Origin: LMUY01 sp964244655
Lineage (GTDB): Bacteria; Pseudomonadota; Alphaproteobacteria; Acetobacterales; Acetobacteraceae
Assembly (NCBI GenBank): GCA_964244655.1
Contig: CAXTJU010000005.1
Coordinates: 17,835-81,834, forward strand
Reading direction: 5' to 3'
DNA length: 64,000 nucleotides
The notes under the pieces are model-generated. The model was not told the DNA's origin. It saw only the letters and a program-made list of their open reading frames with translations, and did not search any database. The translations under genes were made by a program, and so were the position numbers. This document shows, piece after piece, positions 33,513 through 41,564 of this stretch (positions are counted from its first letter, which is position 1; each line of letters opens with the position of its first letter).

Positions 33513-35576
33513 CTACCAGCTCGACAGCGCGGCGCGCTTCCAGGTGTTGGCGGCCACGCAGTCATACTGGTAATTCGCGTCGAACGTCGTCTGCCCGGCC
33601 GTGCAAGGCGCGCTGCTGCTGGCGGGGGTCGCCATGTCGATGCGGAAGGCGCCCTGCGGATGCACCGCGCCGCCGGCGGCGCCCGCCAAGTTGAGGTCGG
33701 TGGCGGCGGCGTTCAGCACCTGCACGCTGTAGGGCTGGCCTGCCGTGCCGGGGCTGAGCTGCAGGTAGCCGCTGGCGTTGGCGGGCGCCACCTGCTTGGT
33801 CACCAACGCCCCGTTGGAAATGCCGATCAGCCCGCTGCCGCCCTTGTCCTGCATCAGCAGGCCGATGGCGCTGTCGGACCCCACCGAGTTCATCGCGATG
33901 TAGCCGCCGGAGGGAGCGCCCGTGATCTCCAGGAAGTCGGCCGCGTTCGCCGGGTTGCTCAGCTCCAGCACCGGGCTGCCGCGGTCGGCGAACTGGATCG
34001 TGCTGCTGCCCGCGTCGTAGGTCAGCCAATCAGCGCCCAGATGGGTCTTGCCCGGGTTGCCCTCGCCGTCGCCCCAAGCGCCATTGAAATAGATCTTCTG
34101 CCCCGCCTGCATCGCTACTGCCGCGTCGATGCTGGTCGCGATCTCGGTGAAGTCCAACCCGATGCGCCACTTGCCCATCACCTCATAGGCCGCGTCGCAC
34201 GCGACGGAGCCGTTGCAGGTGACGAAGTCGTTGACCCAGTGGTTGTTGCTGTCCTGCACGTAGGAGAACACGGCGCCGCTGGCCGTGGCCGTGGCAGCGT
34301 TGCTGAGCGTGAGCGTCGTGCCGCTGAGGGCCGTGATGGTGACGCCCGCCGGGATGCCCGGCCCGGTAACGGTCTGCCCTGCGGCCAAGCCCGTCACGCT
34401 GGATGCGGCCAGGCTGGCCGACCCGGCGGTGGTGCTGCCGGTGAACGTCAGGCGCAGCGGGATGTTGGACGCCGTGGCGCTGGCCGCCGCGGACAGGATG
34501 ACGGCGCTGTACTGGCTGTTCAACGACGCGATGGTGGCGCCGGCCGGGATGCCCGCGCCGGCCACGCTCTGCCCCGCCACGAGCTTGGCCAGCGTGCCGA
34601 CGGGCACGGCGACGACGGTGGACCCGGCGGTGGTCGAGCCCTGGAAGCTGCCAATGGCGGCGAAGCTCGTGTTGCGCGAGTAGCCCATGGTGCGGCCGAC
34701 TGCCGCCACGTCGTTGCCGCCGTCGCCGAAGTGCCACTCGCTGTGCTGCAAGTACTGGTTGGGCGCCAGCGCGGTGACGTCGCCTGCCTCCCAGGAGCAG
34801 CCCGGGTTGGCCAGCCAATCGGTGGTGGCCGCCCCGCCGGCGGCGGTGGGCACGCCCGCGCACAGCAGCTCACCCTCGTTCAGGATCATGTCGCCCTGGC
34901 CGTTCTGCTGCGCCACGATGCGGTTGTAGGCGGCACCGGTGCGTCCGTCATTGGTAGTGGCGGACTGGTTCCAGCCGCTGCTGTTGTTGAAGAACGCCTG
35001 GTGCGGGATGGCGCCGGGCATGTACTGGTAGCCGTGTGCCGGCTGGCCCAGCGTGTGGCCGCCATTGCCGTCGGCGATGAAGAACTCCTCCGCGCCGAAC
35101 ACGTGGGCGTAGTTCCACTTGCCCCAGCACTGGAAACTGGCGGTGCACGGGTCGTTCTGGTTGGTGGCGGCATTCCAGCTCGCCGGGTTCGGGTTGGCCG
35201 TGACGCCGGAGGCCATGGGGCCGCGCGGCGTGCCGGTGGAGTCCATGACCTTGCCCGGCCCGATGAACGTGCCGAACGGCGCCAGCGGCAGGGCCGCGGT
35301 GGGCGCGTTGCAGACCCGTCCGTCCGGGATGGCGACGTGGCGGCCGCTGGCGGCGGCGGCGGCCACGGCGGCGCTGTCATCGCTCACGCCGTCGCAGGCG
35401 GCGCCGAAATCCAGCACCGAAAGCTGGTCGGACAGCTTGGCCGTCAGCGGGCGCGCCACCGTAGCCCCCGTAGGCTGCACGCTCAGGCCGCCCAGTGGAA
35501 CCGGACCCAGTTGCGCCCAGGCCGGCAAGGCAGTCAGCAGAAGAGCGGCTGCGGCAGGCAACCTGCGAAAGATCAT
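33513..35576 (-). CDS. Secreted protein with tailspike/pectate-lyase-like N-terminus and internal repeats
   Basis: A 687-residue exported protein with signal peptide MIFRRLPAAAALLLTALPAWA. Residues about 50-80 read SVLDFGAACDGVSDDSAAV then HVAIPDG, the opening of the pectate-lyase-3/tailspike beta-helix family (VLDFGAxGDGxxDDTxAI). The middle (120-300) is rich in Asn, Gly and aromatic residues; 310-440 holds two IPAG repeats; the end resembles phage-tail or adhesin C-termini. There is no phage gene nearby. The ATG at 35576 has GGAGA eight bases upstream. Function is unknown: surface adhesin, polysaccharide-active enzyme and domesticated tailspike are all possible. Confidence 0.65.
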   Translation of the reverse strand: MIFRRLPAAAALLLTALPAWAQLGPVPLGGLSVQPTGATVARPLTAKLSDQLSVLDFGAACDGVSDDSAAVAAAAASGRHVAIPDGRVCNAPTAALPLAPFGTFIGPGKVMDSTGTPRGPMASGVTANPNPASWNAATNQNDPCTASFQCWGKWNYAHVFGAEEFFIADGNGGHTLGQPAHGYQYMPGAIPHQAFFNNSSGWNQSATTNDGRTGAAYNRIVAQQNGQGDMILNEGELLCAGVPTAAGGAATTDWLANPGCSWEAGDVTALAPNQYLQHSEWHFGDGGNDVAAVGRTMGYSRNTSFAAIGSFQGSTTAGSTVVAVPVGTLAKLVAGQSVAGAGIPAGATIASLNSQYSAVILSAAASATASNIPLRLTFTGSTTAGSASLAASSVTGLAAGQTVTGPGIPAGVTITALSGTTLTLSNAATATASGAVFSYVQDSNNHWVNDFVTCNGSVACDAAYEVMGKWRIGLDFTEIATSIDAAVAMQAGQKIYFNGAWGDGEGNPGKTHLGADWLTYDAGSSTIQFADRGSPVLELSNPANAADFLEITGAPSGGYIAMNSVGSDSAIGLLMQDKGGSGLIGISNGALVTKQVAPANASGYLQLSPGTAGQPYSVQVLNAAATDLNLAGAAGGAVHPQGAFRIDMATPASSSAPCTAGQTTFDANYQYDCVAANTWKRAALSSW
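34257..34640 (-). repeat. Two tandem ~65-residue coding repeats (GSTTAGS...GIPAG)
   Basis: Within the tailspike-like gene, GSTTAGSTVVAV...GAGIPAGATI (from 34640) and GSTTAGSASLAA...GPGIPAGVTI (from 34439) are two copies of one module, with repeat starts 67 codons apart. Each has a beta-strand-like pattern and a short LVAGQSV/LAAGQTV core. Similar modules occur in secreted and phage-tail proteins. The DNA of the two copies has drifted, so the duplication is not recent. Confidence 0.7.
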
Positions 35577-35719
35577 GGTTTGTTCTCCAGGGTCGGGCAC
35601 CCTACGACACGATGGGGGACGTATCCAATCGTCATGATCGCTTCCATCCGCCCGCTGCGCCGGGATCACGCTGATTTACCGCGTTTGGGTGCCTTGGCGC
35701 CGCATGAAGAAGCGCATCG

Positions 35720-36952
35720 TTATCCCGGCCGGCCCACCTCGACCGTGACGTGCGACAGGGCAGGGAAGCGCGCGAGCAGGCGGCGGTAATGCTCGGGCCC
35801 CCGCGCGCCATCAGCTGTGGCGACGGCGACGATCGCCCCGAGATGGCCTGGTCCGAGACGCCACAGATGCAGGTCGGTCACCCGGCCGCCCTCTGCTTCC
35901 ACGGCCTGCCGCATGGCGTCGGCGGCATGCGGGTCCGGCACCATGTCGAGCAGGATAGCGCCGGTGTCGCGGACCAGCCCGTAGGACCAGCTCGCGATCA
36001 CGCAGGCGCCGACCAGGCCGGCGAGCGGATCCATCCACAGCCAGCCGAAGCCACGCGCCAGCACCAGCCCGACGATCACCAGCACCGACACGGCGGCATC
36101 CGCCACGACGTGGACGATCGCGGCCCGCATGTTGTTGTCGCGGTGCGCGGCCTGGTTCCCGTTATGGCCGTGCCCGTGCTCCTCGAAGGCCACAGGATAG
36201 TCGTCGCCGCCGAGGCGCAGATGCGCCACGAACTGGTGCGGCTCGGGGATCGTCTCGGCGCTTTCCAGCCAACCGCCCCGGTCCCGCATGGCGAACACCT
36301 GGCGCGCGCCGTCCGCCCGCACCGTCTCGATGGTTGCGGCGGCGCAGATCGTGCCGCCCGGCTGCGGCCGCAGCTGGAACACCGGGGCCACGCCGTCCTC
36401 GAACACGCGCAAGGCCAGGGGGCCGTCCGGCGTCGCGATGCTCTGCGCCTCGTCGTGGTCTTTATGCCCATGGCCGTGTCCATGGTGGTGGCCGCCGCCG
36501 AGCAGCCAAACGCTGGCCACGTTCACGGCCAGCCCAAGGGTTGCGATCGGGATGGCCTCGTTGAACCGGATCGGCACGGGGGCGAACAGCCGGCTGACCG
36601 CCTCGCAGCCGATCAGCAGCGCGATCATCGCCAGCACGACCGCGCTGGTAAAGCCGGCCAGGTCGCCCAGCTTGCCTGTGCCGAAGCTGAACCGGGGATC
36701 GTGCGCGTAACGGCGGGCGTAGCGGTAAGCCAGCGCCGCCAGCAGCAGCGCGCCCGCGTGGGTGCTCATGTGCAGCCCGTCCGCGACCAGGGCGATGGAC
36801 CCGAAGGCGAGGCCGCCCACGATCTCCAGCACCATCATCGCCCCGCACAACCCAATGACCCACCAGGTCCGATGTTCGGACTCCTCGTGTCCTGCGCCCA
36901 GGAAGACGTGGCTGTGGCCCGGCGTGGTGGCGGAGGCGAGTATGCCGTCCAT
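35720..36952 (-). CDS. dmeF: CDF-family cation exporter, DmeF-like (Co/Ni/Cd type)
   Basis: A 410-residue cation diffusion facilitator. DmeF-type features are the N-terminal HSHVFLG, ALVADGLHMSTHAGALL in helix 2 with metal residues D58, H61 and H65, and a His-rich loop HHHGHGHGHKDHDE (about 155-168). A long cytoplasmic insertion follows before a second HGHGHN stretch, then MRAAIVHVVADAAVSVLVI. DmeF exports Co(II) and Ni(II). The gene follows arsRCBH on the same strand but has its own spacer with a G/C palindrome, so regulation is probably separate. No dmeR-type repressor gene is seen here. Confidence 0.88.
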   Translation of the reverse strand: MDGILASATTPGHSHVFLGAGHEESEHRTWWVIGLCGAMMVLEIVGGLAFGSIALVADGLHMSTHAGALLLAALAYRYARRYAHDPRFSFGTGKLGDLAGFTSAVVLAMIALLIGCEAVSRLFAPVPIRFNEAIPIATLGLAVNVASVWLLGGGHHHGHGHGHKDHDEAQSIATPDGPLALRVFEDGVAPVFQLRPQPGGTICAAATIETVRADGARQVFAMRDRGGWLESAETIPEPHQFVAHLRLGGDDYPVAFEEHGHGHNGNQAAHRDNNMRAAIVHVVADAAVSVLVIVGLVLARGFGWLWMDPLAGLVGACVIASWSYGLVRDTGAILLDMVPDPHAADAMRQAVEAEGGRVTDLHLWRLGPGHLGAIVAVATADGARGPEHYRRLLARFPALSHVTVEVGRPG

Positions 36953-37000
36953 GTCAGTCTCTCACTTCAGGTCGGTGCGAACAGCTGCACTGTCTTTGTA

Positions 37001-37021
37001 GCATAGGGGTGCCCCCTATGC
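37001..37021 (-). promoter_or_regulatory. Perfect 9-bp palindrome upstream of dmeF, metal-sensor operator candidate
   Basis: GCATAGGGG (37001-37009), a 3-base spacer, then CCCCTATGC (37013-37021) form a perfect inverted repeat 48 bases upstream of the dmeF start. AT-flanked G/C tracts of this sort are what CsoR/RcnR/FrmR-family metal sensors such as DmeR bind. It could instead be a hairpin terminator for arsH, whose stop is 24 bases upstream, but no T-run follows. Confidence 0.5.
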
Positions 37022-37045
37022 CATTGAGTCCGGTGAGAGTGAGGG

Positions 37046-37744
37046 TCAGGGCGCGTCCGGGAGCTTGCAGGCGCTCTTGCGCTCGCTGTAGCGGTCCACG
37101 AGATAGTCAGCCCGGTCCCGCAGCAGCAGCGTGAACCGCAGCAGCTCCTCCATCACGTCCACCACGCGGTCGTAGTTGGCGGACGGCTTCATGCGCCCGG
37201 CCGCGTCGAACTGCTCGTAGGCGCGCGGCACGCTCGACTGGTTCGGGATGGTGACCATCCGCATCCAGCGCCCGAGCAGCCGCAGCGTGTTCACCGCGTT
37301 GAAGCTCTGCGACCCGCCCGACACCTGCATCACGGCCAAGGTGCGCCCCTGGGTCGGGCGCACCGAGCCATCCTCCAAGGGCAGCCAGTCGATCTGGTTC
37401 TTGAACACGCCCGTCACCGCGCCGTGGACCTCGGGGGAGCACCAGACCTGGCCTTCGGACCACAGCGACAATGCGCGAAGTTCCCGTACCTTAGGGTGGT
37501 CCTTGGGCACGCTGTTGGCCATCGGCAGCTCGCGCGGGTCGAAGCTGCGGGTCTCGGCGCCCATGGCGCGCAGCAGCCGGTCGGCCTCCTCGACCAGCAG
37601 TCGGCTGTAGGAACGCGTCCGCAGCGAGCCGTGGAGCAGCAGGATGCGGGGCGGGTGCTGCGCCCGCATGACCGGTTCCAGCCGGGCGGCATCGGGCGGG
37701 GCCAGCAGGTCAGGATGCAGCGCCGGCATCGGGTCCGCGCTCAT
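37046..37744 (-). CDS. arsH: ArsH, NADPH-dependent FMN reductase / organoarsenical oxidase
   Basis: A 232-residue flavodoxin-like protein. ILLLHGSLRTRSYSRLLVEE is the flavin-phosphate loop; WCSPEVHGAVTGVFKNQIDW and QVSGGSQSFNAVNTLRLLGR are ArsH hallmarks. ArsH oxidises trivalent methylarsenicals and generates reduced flavin. It is the last gene of arsRCBH. Its ATG overlaps the arsB stop by four bases. Confidence 0.94.
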   Translation of the reverse strand: MSADPMPALHPDLLAPPDAARLEPVMRAQHPPRILLLHGSLRTRSYSRLLVEEADRLLRAMGAETRSFDPRELPMANSVPKDHPKVRELRALSLWSEGQVWCSPEVHGAVTGVFKNQIDWLPLEDGSVRPTQGRTLAVMQVSGGSQSFNAVNTLRLLGRWMRMVTIPNQSSVPRAYEQFDAAGRMKPSANYDRVVDVMEELLRFTLLLRDRADYLVDRYSERKSACKLPDAP

Positions 37745-39054
37745 GCCGGCCCCAGCAACGGCAGCCAGGCCGCGAGGGCGGCCAGCGCCAGCAACAGCAC
37801 GGGCGGAGTGATGGCCAAGCCGACGCGCATGTACTGTCCCCAGGTGATTGTGATGCCCTTGGCGCCCAGCACGTGCAGCCAGAGCAGGGTGGCGAGGCTG
37901 CCGATGGGCGTGAACTTCGGCCCCAGGTCGCAGCCGATGACGTTGGCATACACCATCAGCTCGCGCGTGGCGGCGGGGATGGCGTGCGCCTGTTCGATCG
38001 ACAATGCGCCGATTAGGACGCCGGGCATGTTGTTCATCACCGAGGATAGCAGCGCCGCGCCGAAGCCGGTGCCGACCGTCGCGGCCCAGGGTCCCTGGCC
38101 TGACAGCCAGCTTAGCGCCGTGGCGAGGTGATCCGTCAGCCCGGCGTTCCGCAAGCCGTAAACGACGAGGTACATGCCCAGCGAGAACACCACGATTTGC
38201 CAGGGCGCCCCGCGCAGGACCTTGCCGACCGGCACCACGGCCCCCCGGCCGCCCTGGAACCAGCGCCCGGCCAGGGCCAACAGCACGAGCGCCGCAGCCC
38301 CCGTCACGGCTGCAACCGGCACACCCAGCGGTGCGAGGACGAAATAGGCCGCGAGCAGCAGGCCCAGCAGCGGAAGCGCGGCCCGGAACACCGTTCGGTC
38401 CCGGATCGCGCTTGCCGGCGTTTCGAGGTGCGCGACCGCATACCGCGCTGGCACTTCGCGCCGGTAGAAGCCCCACAGCACCGCCAGCGTCGCCGCCAAG
38501 GCCACCAGATCGACCGGCGCCATCACCGCGGCGTAGCGGTTGAACGTCACGCTGAAATAGTTGGCGCTGACGATGTTGACCAGGTTGGAGATGATCAGCG
38601 GCAAGCTTGTGGTGTCCGCCACGAAGCCGGTCGCCATCACGAAGGCGAGCGTCGCGGCCGGCGGAAACTCCAACCGCAGCAGGATCGCCACCACGATCGG
38701 CGTCAGCAACAGCGCCGCCCCGTCATTGGCGAAGAACGCCGCGATGACTGCGCCGAGCACCACGACCAAGGGGAACAGCCGCCGGCCGTTGCCGCGCCCC
38801 CAGCGGGCGACGTGCAGCGCCGCCCATTGGAAGAAGCCCGCCTCGTCCAGCAAGAGCGAGATGACGATCAACGCGACAAAGGTGAACGTCGCGTCCCACA
38901 CGATGCGCCAGACCACGGGCACGTCGGCCCAGCCGATCACGCCCGTCAGCAGCGCCAGGGCGGCGCCGGCCATGGCGCTCCAGCCGATGCCCAGGCCGCG
39001 AGGCTGCCAGATGACAAGCGCGAGGGTGGCGAGAAAGATGCTGAGCGCCATCAT
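37741..39054 (-). CDS. arsB: Arsenite efflux transporter ArsB
   Basis: A 437-residue inner-membrane antiporter with about twelve helices, of the ArsB/NhaD superfamily. Characteristic segments are AAFFANDGAALLLTPIVVAIL, MATGFVADTTSLPLIISNLVN and NNMPGVLIGALSI, with ANVIGCDLGPKFTPIGSLATL near the end. It exports As(III) and can work alone without ArsA, which is absent here. The first of two adjacent ATGs has GAGG six bases upstream and lies six bases after the arsC stop. Confidence 0.95.
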   Translation of the reverse strand: MMALSIFLATLALVIWQPRGLGIGWSAMAGAALALLTGVIGWADVPVVWRIVWDATFTFVALIVISLLLDEAGFFQWAALHVARWGRGNGRRLFPLVVVLGAVIAAFFANDGAALLLTPIVVAILLRLEFPPAATLAFVMATGFVADTTSLPLIISNLVNIVSANYFSVTFNRYAAVMAPVDLVALAATLAVLWGFYRREVPARYAVAHLETPASAIRDRTVFRAALPLLGLLLAAYFVLAPLGVPVAAVTGAAALVLLALAGRWFQGGRGAVVPVGKVLRGAPWQIVVFSLGMYLVVYGLRNAGLTDHLATALSWLSGQGPWAATVGTGFGAALLSSVMNNMPGVLIGALSIEQAHAIPAATRELMVYANVIGCDLGPKFTPIGSLATLLWLHVLGAKGITITWGQYMRVGLAITPPVLLLALAALAAWLPLLGPA

Positions 39055-39060
39055 GGCGCC

Positions 39061-39492
39061 TCAGCTGACCCGGCGGCCAGCGGCGTCGATCACGGCCGCA
39101 CCATCCTCTTTGACGAAGGCGGCAAGCGGGGCCGGCAGGATGTGCAGCACCGCCTCGGAGGGGCGGCAGAGCCTCACGCCGGATGGCGTCACGACCAGCG
39201 GCCGGTTGATGAGAATGGGGTGCGCCATCATGGCGTCGATCAGCTGGTCATCGGTCAACGCCGGGTCAGCCAGGCCCAGCTCCGCGTAGGGCGTGCCTTT
39301 CTCCCGCAGCAGTCCGCGCGGGGTCAGCCCGGCACGGGCGATGAGCTGCGCGAGCAGCGCGCGGACGGGCGGGGTTTTGAGGTATTCGATGACATGGGGC
39401 TCCAGGCCGGCGTTGCGGATCATCGCCAGAGTGTTGCGGGACGTGCCGCATGCAGGGTTGTGATAGATGACCACGTCCATGGCTTCGGTCAT
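39061..39492 (-). CDS. arsC: Arsenate reductase, glutaredoxin-coupled
   Basis: A 143-residue Spx/ArsC-fold enzyme reducing As(V) to As(III). The catalytic Cys15 is in HNPACGTSRN. The anion-site arginines lie in MMAHPILINRPLVV and TPSGVRLCRPSEAV, as in the R773 plasmid ArsC family that takes electrons from glutaredoxin. Its ATG overlaps the arsR stop by four bases. Products go to ArsB encoded next. Confidence 0.95.
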   Translation of the reverse strand: MTEAMDVVIYHNPACGTSRNTLAMIRNAGLEPHVIEYLKTPPVRALLAQLIARAGLTPRGLLREKGTPYAELGLADPALTDDQLIDAMMAHPILINRPLVVTPSGVRLCRPSEAVLHILPAPLAAFVKEDGAAVIDAAGRRVS

Positions 39493-39842
39493 TGCAGGGC
39501 CTTCCCGGGCGGGCAGCAGGGCACGAGGTCGGCGACGAGTGGAACGCACAGCTCGGGACGGCCGCCGCAGCAATCCTTGGCCAGGAACAGCATCATCGCG
39601 CGCAGCTGGGCCAGGTCGGCCCGGTAGATGATGGCGCGGCTGCGCCGCTCGGACTGGACCAGGCCGGCGCGCGCCAGGATCGCGAGATGCGTTGACAGGG
39701 TGTTCTGCGGCACGTCGAGCTGACGGGCGATCTCGCCAGCCGGCAGCCCTTCCGGTTCGTGGCGCACGAGCAGCCGGAACGTGTCCAGGCGGGTGCCTTG
39801 CGCGAGCGATCCGAGGGCGCGGATGGCAGCCAAATTATCCAT
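39489..39842 (-). CDS. arsR: Arsenic-responsive ArsR/SmtB repressor
   Basis: A 117-residue winged-helix repressor, first gene of the ars operon. The recognition helix region is AGEIARQLDVPQNTLSTHLAILARAGLV. It lacks the ELCVC motif of the classical E. coli ArsR and instead has C-terminal cysteines C91, C92 and C99, with C109 and C110, the style of Acidithiobacillus ferrooxidans ArsR. The ATG at 39842 has no ribosome-binding site, and a promoter ends directly before it (see the promoter entry), so the message is probably leaderless. It overlaps arsC by ATGA. Confidence 0.93.
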   Translation of the reverse strand: MDNLAAIRALGSLAQGTRLDTFRLLVRHEPEGLPAGEIARQLDVPQNTLSTHLAILARAGLVQSERRSRAIIYRADLAQLRAMMLFLAKDCCGGRPELCVPLVADLVPCCPPGKALQ

Positions 39843-39843
39843 G

Positions 39844-39877
39844 TATCGAGAATAAAAGATATGTTGCCGCGTGTCCA
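39844..39877 (-). promoter_or_regulatory. ars operon promoter with overlapping ArsR operator candidate
   Basis: On the minus strand TGGACA (39877-39872) and TATTCT (39854-39849) are separated by 17 bp, good -35/-10 elements. The expected transcription start, seven bases after the -10, falls on the A of the arsR ATG. An imperfect palindrome TATC-N10-GATA (39861-39844) covers the -10 and could be the ArsR site. The stretch is distinctly AT-rich against its surroundings. Confidence 0.6.
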
Positions 39878-39981
39878 GCAAGGGAGGCTCATTCAGTCGG
39901 GCGGGATGGCGCCGCGGCCAGAAATGCCGGAAAACACGCCGCGCCGCCGTCCTCGGGCGGGACCATGCAAAGGATCATCCT

Positions 39982-41475
39982 ATGACGGGCGACAACCGGA
40001 ACCTGACACGTCGGACGCTCGGCCTAGCAGCGGCTGCCGCGCTGGCCAGCCTCCCGGCTTGGGGCGAACCGGTGGCCGATGCCTCGGAGCGCTACCGGCC
40101 CCGAGTGCACTACACGCCCCGCGTGGGATTCATGAACGACCCGAACGGGCTGATTCACCATGACGGCGAATGGCACCTGTACTATCAGTACAACCCATTT
40201 GGCACCCGCAGCGCGCACGTGCACTGGGGTCATGCGGTCAGCCCCGACCTGCTGCACTGGCAGGAACTGCCGCCTGCGCTGGGCGACACGGAGGCCGGGG
40301 AGCCGTTCAGCGGCAGCGCCGTGTTCGACGCCGGCAACACGAGCCGCCTGTTCCCGGCAGGGGAGCCTGGCCTGGTGGCCGTCTTCACCCGCGCCACGCC
40401 GGAATACCAGCGCCAGGACATCGCTTGCAGCATCGACCGCGGACGCAGCTTCGCCCTGTACGATGGCAACCCGGTGCTGGAGCGTGGCAGCAACTCCTTC
40501 CGTGACCCCAAGGTGTTCTGGCATGAGCCGACGCAGCGTTGGATCATGGCGGTGGTTGCGGCCCGCGAACACCGGGTGCTGTTCTATGCCTCCGCCAACC
40601 TGACCCAGTGGCAGGAAGTCGGCAGCTTCAGCCAGCCCGGCATCGAGGGCGTGGAATATGAGTGTCCGAACCTCGTGCTCATGCCAGTCGAGGGCGGTGG
40701 CCTGAAGTGGGTGTTGTTCGTGTCTGTCAACACGGGCCCGGACAAGGACAGCCCCGTGCAGTATTTTGTCGGCGGGTTCGACGGGCAGCGCTTCATGGCG
40801 GATGACCCGGAGACGCGCTACGTCGATTTCGGCAAGGACTTCTATGCGATGCAGGTCTTCGCGGACGCGCCGGGTGACCGCCCGGTGGCGATGGCATGGG
40901 CCGGCTGCTGGCCATACTGCGACGACCTGCCGACCGGCGCGTGGCGCGGCGTCATGACGCTGCCGCGGCAGCTGTCGCTGCGCCAGGCCGCGGATGGCTG
41001 CCGCCTCGTGCAGGCGTTCGCACCTTTGGAGGCCGTGCGCGGAGCCGCCATCCCTGTCCGTCTGGGGGAGGGCGGCCTCGCCACGGCCACCCTGCCGCCG
41101 GGAGCGGCGGTGGAGGTGCGGGTGCGGCTGACCGTGGACGCAGGCGCTGCCACCCTGGCGTTCCGCAACGGCGCGGGCGAGGCGCTGACGGTCGGGTTCG
41201 ACCAAGGCAGCGGACGGCTCAGCGTCGCGCGCGGCGGCACGCACGGCTTCAAGCACCAGCATTTCACCGACATCCTCACGGCGGCCCGCCCACCTGGCAC
41301 ACGGGAGGTGGACCTGCACCTGGTGCTGGACCGCTGCACGCTGGAGGTGATCGGCTTCGACGGCGAAACGTCCGGCACGTTCCTGCACTTCTTCGCGACG
41401 CCTCCTGACCAGCTTGTCGTGCAGGGAACGGAGGCGGTGCGGCTGGGCGCGATGCAGGTGACGGAACTGGTGTGA
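39982..41475 (+). CDS. GH32 beta-fructosidase (levanase/inulinase type), Tat-exported
   Basis: A 497-residue glycoside hydrolase family 32 protein. A twin-arginine signal NLTRRTLGLAAAAALASLPAWG suggests Tat export. The catalytic residues are present: nucleophile Asp in FMNDPNG (52-56), RDP in SFRDPKVF (about 174) and acid/base Glu in EYECPN (about 228). A five-blade propeller is followed by a C-terminal beta-sandwich (THGFKHQHFTD, FDGETSGTFLHFF). Terminal fructose is released from levan, inulin or sucrose. No fructose uptake gene is adjacent. The ATG at 39982 has AAAGGA eight bases upstream. Confidence 0.93.
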   Translation: MTGDNRNLTRRTLGLAAAAALASLPAWGEPVADASERYRPRVHYTPRVGFMNDPNGLIHHDGEWHLYYQYNPFGTRSAHVHWGHAVSPDLLHWQELPPALGDTEAGEPFSGSAVFDAGNTSRLFPAGEPGLVAVFTRATPEYQRQDIACSIDRGRSFALYDGNPVLERGSNSFRDPKVFWHEPTQRWIMAVVAAREHRVLFYASANLTQWQEVGSFSQPGIEGVEYECPNLVLMPVEGGGLKWVLFVSVNTGPDKDSPVQYFVGGFDGQRFMADDPETRYVDFGKDFYAMQVFADAPGDRPVAMAWAGCWPYCDDLPTGAWRGVMTLPRQLSLRQAADGCRLVQAFAPLEAVRGAAIPVRLGEGGLATATLPPGAAVEVRVRLTVDAGAATLAFRNGAGEALTVGFDQGSGRLSVARGGTHGFKHQHFTDILTAARPPGTREVDLHLVLDRCTLEVIGFDGETSGTFLHFFATPPDQLVVQGTEAVRLGAMQVTELV

Positions 41476-41485
41476 CGAGCAAGCT

Positions 41486-41533
41486 CAGGGCTCTGCCTCG
41501 AACCCTGCCAGAGGACGGGGTCCCCTGACACCC
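41486..41533. terminator. Hairpin-forming intergenic element between converging genes
   Basis: Between the GH32 and SNase-like genes lie CAGGG (41486-41490) with CCCTG (41503-41507), alternatively CTCTG (41491-41495) with CAGAG (41509-41513), followed by a second imperfect hairpin (CAGAGG...CCCCTG). The layout suits a bidirectional terminator, and this kind of CTCTGCC..CCCTGCCAGAGG text is reminiscent of dispersed repeats in related genomes (recollection). No T-run is present. Confidence 0.35.
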
Positions 41534-41564
41534 TCATGGGAACGCGAAGGTCAGCGATGAGGGG

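Noticed and set aside
33513..35576. Prophage remnant
   Set aside because: The protein has a bacterial signal peptide, and no integrase, terminase, capsid or lysis gene is nearby.
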